Origin: Desulfitibacter alkalitolerans DSM 16504 | GTDB taxonomy: Bacteria; Bacillota; DSM-16504; Desulfitibacterales; Desulfitibacteraceae | Assembly: GCF_000620305.1 (NCBI RefSeq) | Contig: NZ_JHVU01000021.1 | Coordinates: 62,001 to 126,000 of the forward strand | Length of the DNA: 64,000 nt | Direction of reading: 5' to 3' | Shown here: in pieces, positions 19,116-27,668 of the stretch | Numbering within the stretch: the first letter of the stretch is position 1 | Layout: each line of letters starts with the position of its first letter | The notes under the pieces: model-generated | Told to the model about the DNA's origin: nothing | What the model saw: the letters and a program-made list of their open reading frames with translations, nothing else | Databases searched by the model: none | Made by a program: the position numbers and the translations under genes

Positions 19116-19757
19116 TTAATTATTATTCATTATTTCAAGAGCAACCTCAACTGCCTGCTGCGCACTGGCTCCATATGCATCAGCCCCTACTGCTCCTGCA
19201 TAGTCTCTTGTAAGGGGCCCACCACCAACCATTACCTTAATGCTATCTCTAAGACCTTCTTTTTTCAAGAGCTTAATTGTCTCAGGTATAACAGGCATAG
19301 TTGTGGTCAGCAAGGAGGATAGGGCAAGAATGTCAGGCTTATGGCTTTTGACTTCGTGAACAAATTCCTCTGGGGAGACATCTATACCCAAGTCAATAAC
19401 TTCAAAGCCTTTACCCCTTAACATCATTATTACTAAATTTTTCCCTATGTCATGCAAGTCACCAGCCACTGTGCCAATTAATATTCTACCAGACATGGAC
19501 ATCTCTGACTTGGAAAGGTATGGTTTTAGGACATGGATTCCTGCATGCATGGCTCTTGATGATATTAAGACCTCAGGAATATATACCTGATCATTTTTAA
19601 ATAAGACGCTAACCCTATCCATACCCTTTAGCAAACCACAGTTTAGAATGTCTATAGGATTATAATCTCTCAGAAGCAAATCTTCCACAAGTGTTCTAAC
19701 CCTGTTGGCATCCCCTTCCATAACTGCGTTAAGAATGTATTCATACTCTTTTGCCAC
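19116..19757 (-). CDS. Corrinoid protein of a methyltransferase system (MtbC/MtgC type)
   Basis: Cobalamin carrier protein of 213 residues that accepts a methyl group from a substrate methyltransferase. Residues about 1-90 form the helical cap domain (ILNCGLLKGMDRVSVLFKND). The B12 domain follows, with GTVAGDLHDIGKNLVIMMLR carrying the DxHxxG lower-axial histidine, LSSLLTTTMPVI and VMVGGGPLTRDYA. It starts at a GTG behind GGGGGGAG, 15 bases after the PocR/AraC regulator. A second corrinoid gene at 23893 is about as long. The glycine riboswitch begins just downstream, tying this gene spatially to glycine cleavage. Confidence 0.9.
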   Translation of the reverse strand: MAKEYEYILNAVMEGDANRVRTLVEDLLLRDYNPIDILNCGLLKGMDRVSVLFKNDQVYIPEVLISSRAMHAGIHVLKPYLSKSEMSMSGRILIGTVAGDLHDIGKNLVIMMLRGKGFEVIDLGIDVSPEEFVHEVKSHKPDILALSSLLTTTMPVIPETIKLLKKEGLRDSIKVMVGGGPLTRDYAGAVGADAYGASAQQAVEVALEIMNNN

Positions 19758-19772
19758 AGCACTCCCCCCTAC

Positions 19773-21071
19773 TTATAAAGCTTTCCTCTTATATTGACTG
19801 GGAGTAACTCCTTCACTCCTCTTAAACACCTTGGTAAAGTAGCTGGGATCTTCAAACCCAATTTCATTGGCAACCTGCATTATGTTGTACTTTGGATTCT
19901 TCAACAGTTTTTTAGCTTCTTCAATTCTGATTTTTATTAAGAACTCCATGATTGTACATCCCAGCTCCTGCTTGAAAATTTTACTTAGATAACATGGACT
20001 GAGATATACAGCCTGGGAAATGTCATCTATAGTGAGTTTTTCAATGAAGTTAGCTTTCATATACTCGGCTGCCTTCTGAATAACCTGAAGATTTTTTATA
20101 TCATCACCATCATCTACACTATCTACAAACTTTTGAGTGATTTTTAAAAGCCACAAGCAGAGATCTTCAATGTTATCCAGCCTCATCATTTCATCAATGT
20201 ATCTTGAATTCAGACTGAGCAGACTTTTTAGGTTAGCTCCACCCTCTACAGCTGCCCTTGACATGACTACCAGCAATTCTAACGCCCTAGTCTTTATCTC
20301 CTGGATATCACCAGGGTACTTTTGCAGTATATCTGCCAGCAATTCATTTAAAACCCTGTAGGTGCCATCCCAATCACCATTTCGAACCTTTGTAACAAGC
20401 TCCTGCTCCTTTTCAAGGGCATAAACTCTATTTGAACGGGTCTCTATCTTTTTAAAGGCTTCTTCCAGCTGCTTCCTGGCAAACATTTCTTCCCCAAGGC
20501 GTGCCTGCTGTTCACTTATTTCCTTTCGCTGCTGAAGTGTGATAAGACTTGTTTTCATCAGGTGATTTGCTACAACAAATAATAGGTCTGCAGCTCCCTG
20601 AACCATTTGGGGAGAAACTACCGCTAAAGATTTTGTTGCCTCTGTTAATTCGCCTAAATCCACGCCTAACCCCAAGCACATTTCTTTAATCTCTTCAAGA
20701 AAGTAGTCCTCAGGCTCCCACATCAGCACCTGGGCACAAATAATTGCCCCTAAATACTTATCCTCCAGCATTAATGGTGCAGCCCAACCTACCAGACCTG
20801 CGTGGCAGCGAAATATATATGGTTCACCATATTTTGCGGCCTCTTTACCTGCTCGCTCATAAGATCTTTGACATTTTTCAAGGCCTTTTGCCGATCCTCG
20901 TACAATCTGGCACAATTTACAATCTTCAGGAAATTCCGTCGGAACAATGCGCCCTTCACCCTTGACGTTTACAATTACGGCCCTTAATCCTGTGGCTTTT
21001 TTAAAAGAGCTTAATATTTTTTGGAGAATTTCTTCTCCTATAAGACTTCTTAATTCTATAGAATGCAGCAT
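19773..21071 (-). CDS. AraC-family regulator with PocR sensory domain
   Basis: Transcriptional regulator of about 432 residues. Residues roughly 5-170 resemble the PocR ligand domain: CKLCQIVRGSAKGLEKC, then CHAGLVGWAAPLMLEDKYLG and GAIICAQVLMW. A coiled region (about 175-225) follows, then a helical linker. The last 100 residues hold two AraC helix-turn-helix motifs (IDDISQAVYLSPCYLSKIFK and IMQVANEIGFEDPSYFTKVF). The ATG at 21071 has GGGAG nine bases upstream; a TTG at 21077 is less likely. PocR domains sense small hydrocarbon derivatives, and such regulators often sit beside corrinoid methyltransferases, as here, so it probably controls this island. Confidence 0.87.
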   Translation of the reverse strand: MLHSIELRSLIGEEILQKILSSFKKATGLRAVIVNVKGEGRIVPTEFPEDCKLCQIVRGSAKGLEKCQRSYERAGKEAAKYGEPYIFRCHAGLVGWAAPLMLEDKYLGAIICAQVLMWEPEDYFLEEIKEMCLGLGVDLGELTEATKSLAVVSPQMVQGAADLLFVVANHLMKTSLITLQQRKEISEQQARLGEEMFARKQLEEAFKKIETRSNRVYALEKEQELVTKVRNGDWDGTYRVLNELLADILQKYPGDIQEIKTRALELLVVMSRAAVEGGANLKSLLSLNSRYIDEMMRLDNIEDLCLWLLKITQKFVDSVDDGDDIKNLQVIQKAAEYMKANFIEKLTIDDISQAVYLSPCYLSKIFKQELGCTIMEFLIKIRIEEAKKLLKNPKYNIMQVANEIGFEDPSYFTKVFKRSEGVTPSQYKRKAL

Positions 21072-21182
21072 GGGCAATATCTCCCTTTCTACTGGTGACT
21101 TTCCACTAACTTTATGTTACCCATTATAGCATTCTATATTTCTTGCAATTTTCCTTCTTTTTATGAAACCTTACCACAGCTT

Positions 21183-23000
21183 CTACTGCCCAAAACCCAT
21201 GGCCATCATAAATTCATCCTGAAAATCAGGTCTGCTTGACAATTCTATATACCTGATTTTGTCAGCAATATAATCTGCCCTTTCTTTTTCTTTATCAGAC
21301 GCCAGGACCATCCTGGAGCCAATTCCAGCTGCATTTCCCACCTGTTCAATGTCAAGCTCATAAGGCAGCAGGTTTATTGTTTTAGCGCTTTTCACCTGTA
21401 TATAATTACCAAAGGCCCCGGCCAGCAATACACGGCTAATATCCTTAAATTCAATACCTAACTCCTTGGTCAAAATCTTAATGCCTGCATAAATTGCACC
21501 CTTAGCAAGCTGCAATTCTCTAACATCCTTTTGTGTTAAAACCACATTCTCCATTGCATGCTCAGCTTTATACAGGACAAAATCAAAACCATGTTGACCC
21601 TCGACAATTCTACTTTTTAATGTTGCTGGCAAATGGGGCACTTCGTCTGGCGGAAGTATTCTTCCTCCTTTATGAATTATACCAACATTTACTAGCTCGG
21701 CAACAGCATCCACAAGGCCGGAACCACAAATACCTATGGGTTTTGCATCTCCTATAACTTCAATATATACGTCATCTGTAATCTCTACCTTTTCTATAGC
21801 ACCATCAGCTGCCCTCATGCCTTGCTTGATCTGGGCACCTTCAAAGGCTGGGCCGGCTGCTGCTGAGCAGGCTAATAACCTTTCCCTGTTCCCCAGGACT
21901 ATTTCTCCATTTGTCCCAATATCTACAGCCAACAAAATGTCCTCACTTTTTTCTAAAAAAGTGGCCAGGACAACCCCGACAGTATCAGCACCCACATAAC
22001 CTGCTACATTAGGAGTAGTATACAAAACAGCCTCTCTATTTGCATTAATTCCTAATGAATGGGCTCTTAGTTTAAGTGAGTTCTGGAAAACAGGTATATA
22101 GGGAGACATGGCAATATTAGTTGGGTCTGAACCCACAAGGAGATGCTGCATAACAGTATTGCCAACTGTAGCCACACTATATATGTTTTCTTTATTGATC
22201 CTGGCATTAGTCGTTAGATTATTGACTATACTGTTTAATGTTTCTATTACTTTGCTTTTTAAAACCTCTAAACCCTTTTCGTTCTCGGACACATAAGTTA
22301 TCCTTGCTATAACATCTGCCCCAAAGCTTCTCTGACCATTTGCCTCTGCATGGGCAGCTATAACCTTCCCAGTAATAAGGTTTATTAAGGAGCCAACAAC
22401 AGTAGTGGTGCCAATATCAAAGGCAACACCATATATCTCCTTTGAAGTATCCCCTTGTTCAATGTCAATTATCTTTTTATCATAAAGCGTAACTGTAATA
22501 TTATACTTTGATTGGCGAATTATATCAGGTGCTTTTTCTATTACCTGCAAAGACACATCAAGATCATCCTCGCCCAGAGCTGACATAATTCGATTAACAT
22601 CTGACCTTTGATCCTCAAGGTTTGGCTTATCAATAACAATATTAACCTTCTTTAACCTGGTGGATACTTCATAATAGTCCTTACCACTTAAGCCGGTTTT
22701 CCTGTCACCTTCCTCAGCTTTTTGAGGCAGTAGAATTGATAGATGCTCTTCAATAGGAATAAGGCAGGCTAATCTCCAGCCTGCCTCAATTTCTTCCTTT
22801 GAAAGCTTCTTGCCTGCTGCTCTAGCTAAAGCCTTCTTTCCATCTAAGACTTTAATCTTACACTTGCCGCAGGTGCCTTTTCCTCCACAGGAACCTTCTA
22901 TTTCAATTCCTGCGTCTAATAAAGCTGAGTGAAGGGATTTTTCCTCTGCTACTTGAAGCTTCCTGTTTTCAGGAAGTACAGTAATCTGGAATGATTTCAA
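21183..23000 (-). CDS. RamA-like corrinoid activation protein (2Fe-2S ferredoxin + ASKHA/DUF4445)
   Basis: Predicted reactivator that reduces inactive cob(II)alamin on corrinoid proteins at ATP cost. The N-terminal 2Fe-2S ferredoxin has GSCGGKGTCGKCKIKV with a later cysteine in WRLACLIPIEEH. The main body, from about residue 190, is the actin-like ATPase fold (AFDIGTTTVVGSLINLITGK, LLAVDIGTNGEIVLGN, LAGAFGNYIQVKSA). The 605 residues fit this family; RamA of archaea has the same job but a different cluster arrangement. The start is a TTG behind GCGGAGGGA. It lies between the methyl-THF methyltransferase and the PocR regulator. Confidence 0.9.
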   Translation of the reverse strand: MKSFQITVLPENRKLQVAEEKSLHSALLDAGIEIEGSCGGKGTCGKCKIKVLDGKKALARAAGKKLSKEEIEAGWRLACLIPIEEHLSILLPQKAEEGDRKTGLSGKDYYEVSTRLKKVNIVIDKPNLEDQRSDVNRIMSALGEDDLDVSLQVIEKAPDIIRQSKYNITVTLYDKKIIDIEQGDTSKEIYGVAFDIGTTTVVGSLINLITGKVIAAHAEANGQRSFGADVIARITYVSENEKGLEVLKSKVIETLNSIVNNLTTNARINKENIYSVATVGNTVMQHLLVGSDPTNIAMSPYIPVFQNSLKLRAHSLGINANREAVLYTTPNVAGYVGADTVGVVLATFLEKSEDILLAVDIGTNGEIVLGNRERLLACSAAAGPAFEGAQIKQGMRAADGAIEKVEITDDVYIEVIGDAKPIGICGSGLVDAVAELVNVGIIHKGGRILPPDEVPHLPATLKSRIVEGQHGFDFVLYKAEHAMENVVLTQKDVRELQLAKGAIYAGIKILTKELGIEFKDISRVLLAGAFGNYIQVKSAKTINLLPYELDIEQVGNAAGIGSRMVLASDKEKERADYIADKIRYIELSSRPDFQDEFMMAMGFGQ

Positions 23001-23027
23001 AGTTAGTCCCTCCGCTTATTCTAAATT

Positions 23028-23828
23028 TTATTCTTCATACAAACCATTTCTATGGGCAGTTAAATATTTTCCACAGAATGGGTCTTGACCTAGAGTTGCC
23101 ATGGATGAATATATGAAGCCCATCATCTTCTTGTCAAGTGGGTTAAGAATGTAAGCATCCATACCCATGGTCATTGTTTGAATCATAAATGTTTGATTTA
23201 ATATTTTTCTGTTAGGCAATCCGTAGGAAATGTTACTTAAACCACAAATTGCGTGGACCTTTGGATAATTTTCTCTGATGTATCTAACAGTTTCAAGAAC
23301 TTCCAAGCCAGCCTTGTCACCTGTACTTACAGGTTTTACTAGAGGGTCAAGATAAATATCGTCTTCAGCTACTCCATTGCTTGTTAGATCCTTAATTAAT
23401 TTATCAACAATAACTATTCTGTCCTCTGCTGTTTCTGGCATGCCAGAGTCATCCATACATAGAGCTACTACTTTAGCATTATACTTTTGTACTAAAGGTA
23501 ATATTACTTCAAATCTTTCTTTTTCTGCAGTTATTGAGTTAACCATAGGCTTCTTAGTTTTAGTTAAAGCTAGTCCAACCTCTAATGCCTTTGGGTTTGG
23601 GCTGTCAATACATAAAGGAGCGTCTACTGCTTCTTGAACTGTCTTAACAAGCCATTCCATAACCTCTGGCTCATTAAATACTTGAGTACCACAGTTTACG
23701 TCAACATAGTTTGCACCAGCCTCAACTTGCTCTTTAGCAATTTTTTGGATATATGCTGCGTCTTTGCTTTCAACTGCAGGTTTAATATCCTTTCTGCTGG
23801 TATTAATTAATTCACCTACTATTAGCAT
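23028..23828 (-). CDS. mtgA: Methyltetrahydrofolate:corrinoid methyltransferase (MtgA/AcsE-like)
   Basis: Pterin-binding TIM-barrel enzyme of 266 residues that moves methyl groups between a corrinoid protein and tetrahydrofolate. It shows MLIVGELINTSRKDIKPAV, DVNCGTQVF, LCIDSPNPKALEVGL, MVNSITAEK, DDIYLDPLVKPVSTG and ICGLSNISYGLPNR, all pterin-domain elements shared with AcsE. The family start is MLIVGE, so the ATG at 23828 behind GGAGG is chosen over 23846. In Desulfitobacterium the MtgA protein works with MtgB and a corrinoid protein in glycine betaine demethylation. The flanking corrinoid gene and RamA-like gene fit. The symbol rests on resemblance from memory. Confidence 0.85.
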   Translation of the reverse strand: MLIVGELINTSRKDIKPAVESKDAAYIQKIAKEQVEAGANYVDVNCGTQVFNEPEVMEWLVKTVQEAVDAPLCIDSPNPKALEVGLALTKTKKPMVNSITAEKERFEVILPLVQKYNAKVVALCMDDSGMPETAEDRIVIVDKLIKDLTSNGVAEDDIYLDPLVKPVSTGDKAGLEVLETVRYIRENYPKVHAICGLSNISYGLPNRKILNQTFMIQTMTMGMDAYILNPLDKKMMGFIYSSMATLGQDPFCGKYLTAHRNGLYEE

Positions 23829-23892
23829 TATATTACCTCCACACAATTCTTTTTATTAAAGAACCAACGGGAATTTCCCATTGGTCCCTTCT

Positions 23893-24525
23893 TTAAGCTT
23901 GCAACTTGTCGCAGAGTTCGGTTGCAGATGCTGCATCTGGAGCATATCCGTCTGCACCAATTTCATCTGCAAACTCCTGAGAAACGGGCGCTCCACCAAT
24001 TATGCACTTAACCTTGTCTCTTAAACCTTCTTCTTTTAATACTTCAATTGTATCTTTCATAGATAACATGGTAGTTGTTAACAAAGCTGACATGGCTACA
24101 AAATGAGGATTGTGTTCTTTAACAGCTTCTACAAATTTTTCAGGAGTAACATCTACTCCCAGGTTAACTACCTGGTATCCAGCACTCTCCATCATCATAC
24201 CAACCAGGTTCTTGCCAATGTCGTGCAGGTCACCTTTAACTGTTCCTATTATAACCTTGCCTTTAGTTGGAACATCAGCATCTGCTATTAATGGCTTAAC
24301 AATGTCCATTCCACCGTGCATGGATCTAGCTGCCATTAAAACTTCAGGGACAAACATGTCTCCGGCCTTAAATCTTATGCCAACAACAGTCATTCCTGCA
24401 ACTAAACCCTGGTTAATAATTTCTAATGGATCTACACCCTGATCAACTAAGCTTTTAGTAAGTTCCTTAACTTTTGCCTCATTACCGCTAATCACTGCAT
24501 TTGATAGCTCTTCAAAGTTTGGCAT
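23893..24525 (-). CDS. Corrinoid protein of a methyltransferase system (MtgC type)
   Basis: B12-binding methyl carrier of 210 residues, close in layout to the product of 19116-19757. The cap domain includes LAAGMTVVGIRFKAGDMFVP-like sequence (LVAGMTVVGIRFKAGD), and the B12 domain has IIGTVKGDLHDIGKNLVGMM with the axial His, MSALLTTTMLSM and IIGGAPVSQEFADEIGADGY. AAGGGGGTAAG precedes the ATG. It is the first gene of the methyl-transfer run, 64 bases before mtgA. No substrate-specific methyltransferase lies next to it; the nearest candidate in the window is the MttB homologue at 56.8 kb. Confidence 0.92.
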   Translation of the reverse strand: MPNFEELSNAVISGNEAKVKELTKSLVDQGVDPLEIINQGLVAGMTVVGIRFKAGDMFVPEVLMAARSMHGGMDIVKPLIADADVPTKGKVIIGTVKGDLHDIGKNLVGMMMESAGYQVVNLGVDVTPEKFVEAVKEHNPHFVAMSALLTTTMLSMKDTIEVLKEEGLRDKVKCIIGGAPVSQEFADEIGADGYAPDAASATELCDKLQA

Positions 24526-24567
24526 TTACATCTTACCCCCTTAAAATATTTTTTCTATATGTTTTGC

Positions 24568-24601
24568 TTGGGCACATGTCTTTAATATATGTAGTGCCCA
24601 A
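24568..24601 (-). promoter_or_regulatory. Inverted repeat upstream of the corrinoid/mtgA operon
   Basis: TTGGGCAC and GTGCCCAA form a perfect 8-bp inverted repeat with an 18-base spacer, 43 bases before the corrinoid gene start and beyond the rsgI stop. It could be an operator for the PocR/AraC regulator or a terminator of sigI-rsgI, although no T run follows on the minus strand. Confidence 0.4.
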
Positions 24602-24726
24602 CTATATCTTTAATTATTCTTTGTAAAATTTGAATCTCCTCGGTAAAATACTGTTTTCTCCTGCAGAATATGATACTTTTTTTTATTTTCTGTATTTTTA
24701 GTAAAAAAATATTCTCTTCATAAATG

Positions 24727-25821
24727 CTAGACTATATCGCCAGCATCATGAAAATCCATATTTTTATTATTCAAAACATCATTATTTTCCTGGTAGTTAA
24801 AGTCCTGGTTATTGTTAGGATTTCCTGGAGCAGTTGGTTTTCTTGAATTACCGTGGCCAGGAGTTTCTGGCTTATTGGGAGGCATTCCCTCCATGGCTTC
24901 AGTATTATCACTTTTATTTGGTTTATCCTCAGGTCCTTTATTGCCCTTAATTTCTTTTATCTCCCTTTTGTCCTTATTCTTTTCATCATCAAGGCCTTCT
25001 CCAAGAGCTTCCTCTTCTTTTTCCTCCAATTCCTCTAAAACAAGCTCTTCTTGCTTAATATTATCTTTATCTGGTGCTTCATCTTTATCTGGTGCTTTCT
25101 TATCATTCATTATCATAACCAGGTCTCGAACATTTATTTCTGATAATTCTTTTTGGGTATGGGCTACCACAATGCCTTTTGCTTCAATTTTCTTGATTAT
25201 TATGTATTTTGCCGGGGATATTCTCTGCTCCTGGGCCATTTTGCGATCTTCCTTGGAAACAGCATGAACCAGCACGTCACTTGGAAGTTCATGCTTGTGC
25301 AGTTTTTCTGATACCCACTTCCTTACTTCTTCTTCATCTATGGATACCTTTGAATTATTAGCAGTAACGGTAGCCAGGATAACTTCTGTATGTCCCTTCT
25401 GCTCTTTGTTCAAAAACCTCTGATTGACAGCTTCATCCAAAATTATTTCTACAGCCTCTTTTACCTGCACTCCTTTTATTTTTAAACTGCCGACAAATTC
25501 TTTTCCTGCCTCATCTGTAGCCTTTACAGATACTACATTTAAATTTTTATCCAGTGCCAGTTCAATTCCTGAATTCACATCCAGGGTCATATAGGCTGCA
25601 ATTGCTGGATTTGTGTTATTCATTACAGTCCAACTAAAAAATAATATTAAAATAATACCCGCAACCAATGGCAGGAAATTGGGCTTTCGGGAAAATTCAA
25701 TTTCACTGCCAATGTCTGCCCCATGGGGCAAACTAACCTTTAAAAACTCACCCCTTTTTGTCATGACTACTGCTTTTCTGCCTTGAATGCTAGTAACTAG
25801 ACCCTTGTCTTTTCTTCTCAC
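24727..25821 (-). CDS. rsgI: RsgI-type anti-sigma factor
   Basis: Membrane anti-sigma factor of 364 residues for SigI. Residues 1-50 form the cytoplasmic RsgI_N domain (KGLVTSIQGRKAVVMTKRGE), residues about 50-66 one membrane helix (FLPLVAGIILILFFSWTVM), and residues about 67-215 the conserved extracellular region (AAYMTLDVNSGIELALDKNL). The remaining 150 residues are acidic then Pro/Asn-rich low complexity, without the carbohydrate-binding module seen in cellulolytic clostridia. It starts at a GTG overlapping the sigI stop (GTGA), so both proteins are made together. The input signal is unknown. Confidence 0.88.
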   Translation of the reverse strand: MRRKDKGLVTSIQGRKAVVMTKRGEFLKVSLPHGADIGSEIEFSRKPNFLPLVAGIILILFFSWTVMNNTNPAIAAYMTLDVNSGIELALDKNLNVVSVKATDEAGKEFVGSLKIKGVQVKEAVEIILDEAVNQRFLNKEQKGHTEVILATVTANNSKVSIDEEEVRKWVSEKLHKHELPSDVLVHAVSKEDRKMAQEQRISPAKYIIIKKIEAKGIVVAHTQKELSEINVRDLVMIMNDKKAPDKDEAPDKDNIKQEELVLEELEEKEEEALGEGLDDEKNKDKREIKEIKGNKGPEDKPNKSDNTEAMEGMPPNKPETPGHGNSRKPTAPGNPNNNQDFNYQENNDVLNNKNMDFHDAGDIV

Positions 25822-26549
25822 GCTATGTCACCCCCTTCCAGTTCATCCTTTATGTATGCATATAGCAAATTAAACTCTTCTTTAAACCGTATCAAAACAG
25901 AAGTAGCTGCAATGTATTTGCGGCTGCGCTCTACAGTTTTTCTGCTGACATCTAATTCCTCTGTCAATCTTTTAATCGGCAGCATCTTATTCCGCCAGAA
26001 ATATTCCCAAAGGTCATTATCATTAGCAAGGATAGCTGCTGCTTTAAGGCATAAGCTCCTTTTCCTTTGATGCTTTGGACAATGCTTAATTAAATCATCC
26101 CATGAAATATCAAACCTTTTAAGTACATCCCCAAATTGGATTATTTCTTGCTTTCTTATAGCTTCATCTGATTGGATTTGAAATATCTTTACCGCTTCTC
26201 GAATCTCTGCTGGACTATATGTATCTTCCTCAAAGCTATCACTGTTTATTTCCAAAGGAAGGTGCCTGTGTCTATTTTCCTTTCTCATATAATCTATTAG
26301 CTTATTCCTGATCACTACTGAGGCATAGCTTTTAAATGGGACATTTGTTTCGTGCTTGTAGCTATCCAGGGCCTGGTTAAAAGCTATTAAGCAAATACTC
26401 ATTTCATCGTCATGATTATCAAGTCGTCTACCACATACCTTGCTGCCCACTCTTTTTACAAATTCCATATTTTTAAGAAGCAGGGCTTCCCTTTCTACCT
26501 CGTTTCCATTTTGAGCCTTATATATTGCACAGTTATTATGGGAACTCAT
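25818..26549 (-). CDS. sigI: RNA polymerase sigma factor SigI
   Basis: Alternative sigma factor (243 residues from the ATG at 26549; a GTG at 26597 would add 16). The region 2 segment is recognisable: DDEMSICLIAFNQALDSYK, PFKSYASVVIRNKLIDYMRK and ENRHRHLPLEIN, like Bacillus SigI. The C-terminal region has KRLTEELDVSRKTVERSRKY, a helix-turn-helix that should read the -35 element. AGAGGG lies upstream of the chosen ATG. It overlaps rsgI by four bases. The family responds to heat or envelope/polysaccharide signals. A weak sigma-I-like promoter upstream suggests autoregulation, as in relatives. Confidence 0.88.
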   Translation of the reverse strand: MSSHNNCAIYKAQNGNEVEREALLLKNMEFVKRVGSKVCGRRLDNHDDEMSICLIAFNQALDSYKHETNVPFKSYASVVIRNKLIDYMRKENRHRHLPLEINSDSFEEDTYSPAEIREAVKIFQIQSDEAIRKQEIIQFGDVLKRFDISWDDLIKHCPKHQRKRSLCLKAAAILANDNDLWEYFWRNKMLPIKRLTEELDVSRKTVERSRKYIAATSVLIRFKEEFNLLYAYIKDELEGGDIA

Positions 26550-26793
26550 TTGTATAACACCCTCTATGTTTAAGATACCTATGATTTCTCCCTTCACTTG
26601 TTCATTACCTGCAAATTAGCATATGAAAGATTTTCCTATACACTACTTATACGTGATAAGTTCTACTTTTTGGGGCAGAATCTCTTTCCTTATTTTTACA
26701 TGCCTAAATTAGGTATTATTTTTTTCTCCTGGGACAGAATAATTTTCAGATGGTAATAACCATTTACTTTAAAAATTTTTAGGAGGTGAAACT

Positions 26794-27630
26794 TTGAATC
26801 ATAATCAAATTCAAAGCAAAGTACAACAGTGTCAACAGGAACTAAACTCTATCAGCAGAATTGCACAACAGATTCAGCAGTCAGAGCAGCAAAACCAACA
26901 GCAGTTGCAGCAGCTTTCGCAAAAGGAAGGAACTGTTGCTCAACAGCTGCAGCAGCTCCAGCAGCTGGCCCAGCAGGCATCTCAGGATATTCAGCAGGTT
27001 AGCTCAATGATTCAGCAATCTCCCATGGGTCAGATTACTATGGGAACAGGTGGACAACAGTATACCATGGGTTATGGCCAATCTGGCCAGGGTTCCCAGG
27101 CTAGTTACAATCCACAGCGTTTCCAGCAGACCGTTCAGAGGTATGAAAGCCAGACTGGACAAGGCATGCAGGGTTATGGATCACAGGGCTTTGGTACTCA
27201 AAGCTATGGTGGTTCCCAGGCTAGTTACAATCCACAGCAGTTCCAGCAGACTGTTAACCAGTATGAAAGCGGCCAGGGCTTTGGCAGCTTTGGCTATGGC
27301 ACACAGGGCTATGGCACACAGGGGCTAGGTTCTCAAGCTAGTTACGATCCTCAGCAATTCCAGCAGACTGTTAACCAGTATGAAAGTGGTCAGGGCTTTG
27401 GCAGCTTTGGCTATGGCACACAAGGCTATGGAATGCAGGGACTAGGTTCTCAAGCCAGTTACAGCCCACAGCAATTCCAACAGACTGTGAGCCAGCTGCA
27501 CAATGAGCAGACCTATGGAAGCCAAGGTTTTGGCAGCCAGCTTTATGGTACACAAGGCTATGGAAGCGCATCATATGACCCACAGCAGTTCCAGCAATCC
27601 GTTTCCTATTACAGCCAAAAGCAAAAATAA
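26794..27630 (+). CDS. Gln/Gly/Tyr-rich repeat protein, probable structural (spore-associated?) protein
   Basis: Residues 1 to about 75 are a Gln-rich segment likely to form a coiled coil (QQCQQELNSISRIAQQIQQS). From residue about 85 it carries five copies of a unit GSQASYxPQQFQQTV followed by glycine-tyrosine linkers such as FGSFGYGTQGYGTQG. Spacing is about 37-45 residues and two linkers are nearly identical in DNA. There is no Cys, signal peptide or membrane helix. The start is a TTG at 26794 with AGGAGGTGAAAC before it. It resembles low-complexity coat or matrix proteins, and coat-like genes lie 2-3 kb downstream, but I know no named family. The function is unknown. Confidence 0.8.
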   Translation: MNHNQIQSKVQQCQQELNSISRIAQQIQQSEQQNQQQLQQLSQKEGTVAQQLQQLQQLAQQASQDIQQVSSMIQQSPMGQITMGTGGQQYTMGYGQSGQGSQASYNPQRFQQTVQRYESQTGQGMQGYGSQGFGTQSYGGSQASYNPQQFQQTVNQYESGQGFGSFGYGTQGYGTQGLGSQASYDPQQFQQTVNQYESGQGFGSFGYGTQGYGMQGLGSQASYSPQQFQQTVSQLHNEQTYGSQGFGSQLYGTQGYGSASYDPQQFQQSVSYYSQKQK

Positions 27631-27635
27631 CTTTT

Positions 27636-27661
27636 AAAGGAGACAGCAACCTGTCTCCTTT
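27636..27661 (+). terminator. Hairpin between convergent genes
   Basis: AAAGGAGACAG (27636-27646) and CTGTCTCCTTT (27651-27661) make a perfect 11-bp stem with a CAAC loop between the convergent repeat-protein and membrane-protein genes. T runs on either side are short, so it may act in both directions with modest strength. Confidence 0.65.
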
Positions 27662-27668
27662 AATCATT

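Noticed and set aside
27050-27328. Out-of-frame 92-codon frame within the repeat protein
   Set aside because: It arises from the repetitive DNA of the Gln/Gly/Tyr protein read in another frame (repeated 'HRAMAHRG'-type residues).
26794-27630. CRISPR-like or tandem non-coding repeat
   Set aside because: The repeats keep reading frame and vary at synonymous positions, so they are protein repeats, not a CRISPR array.
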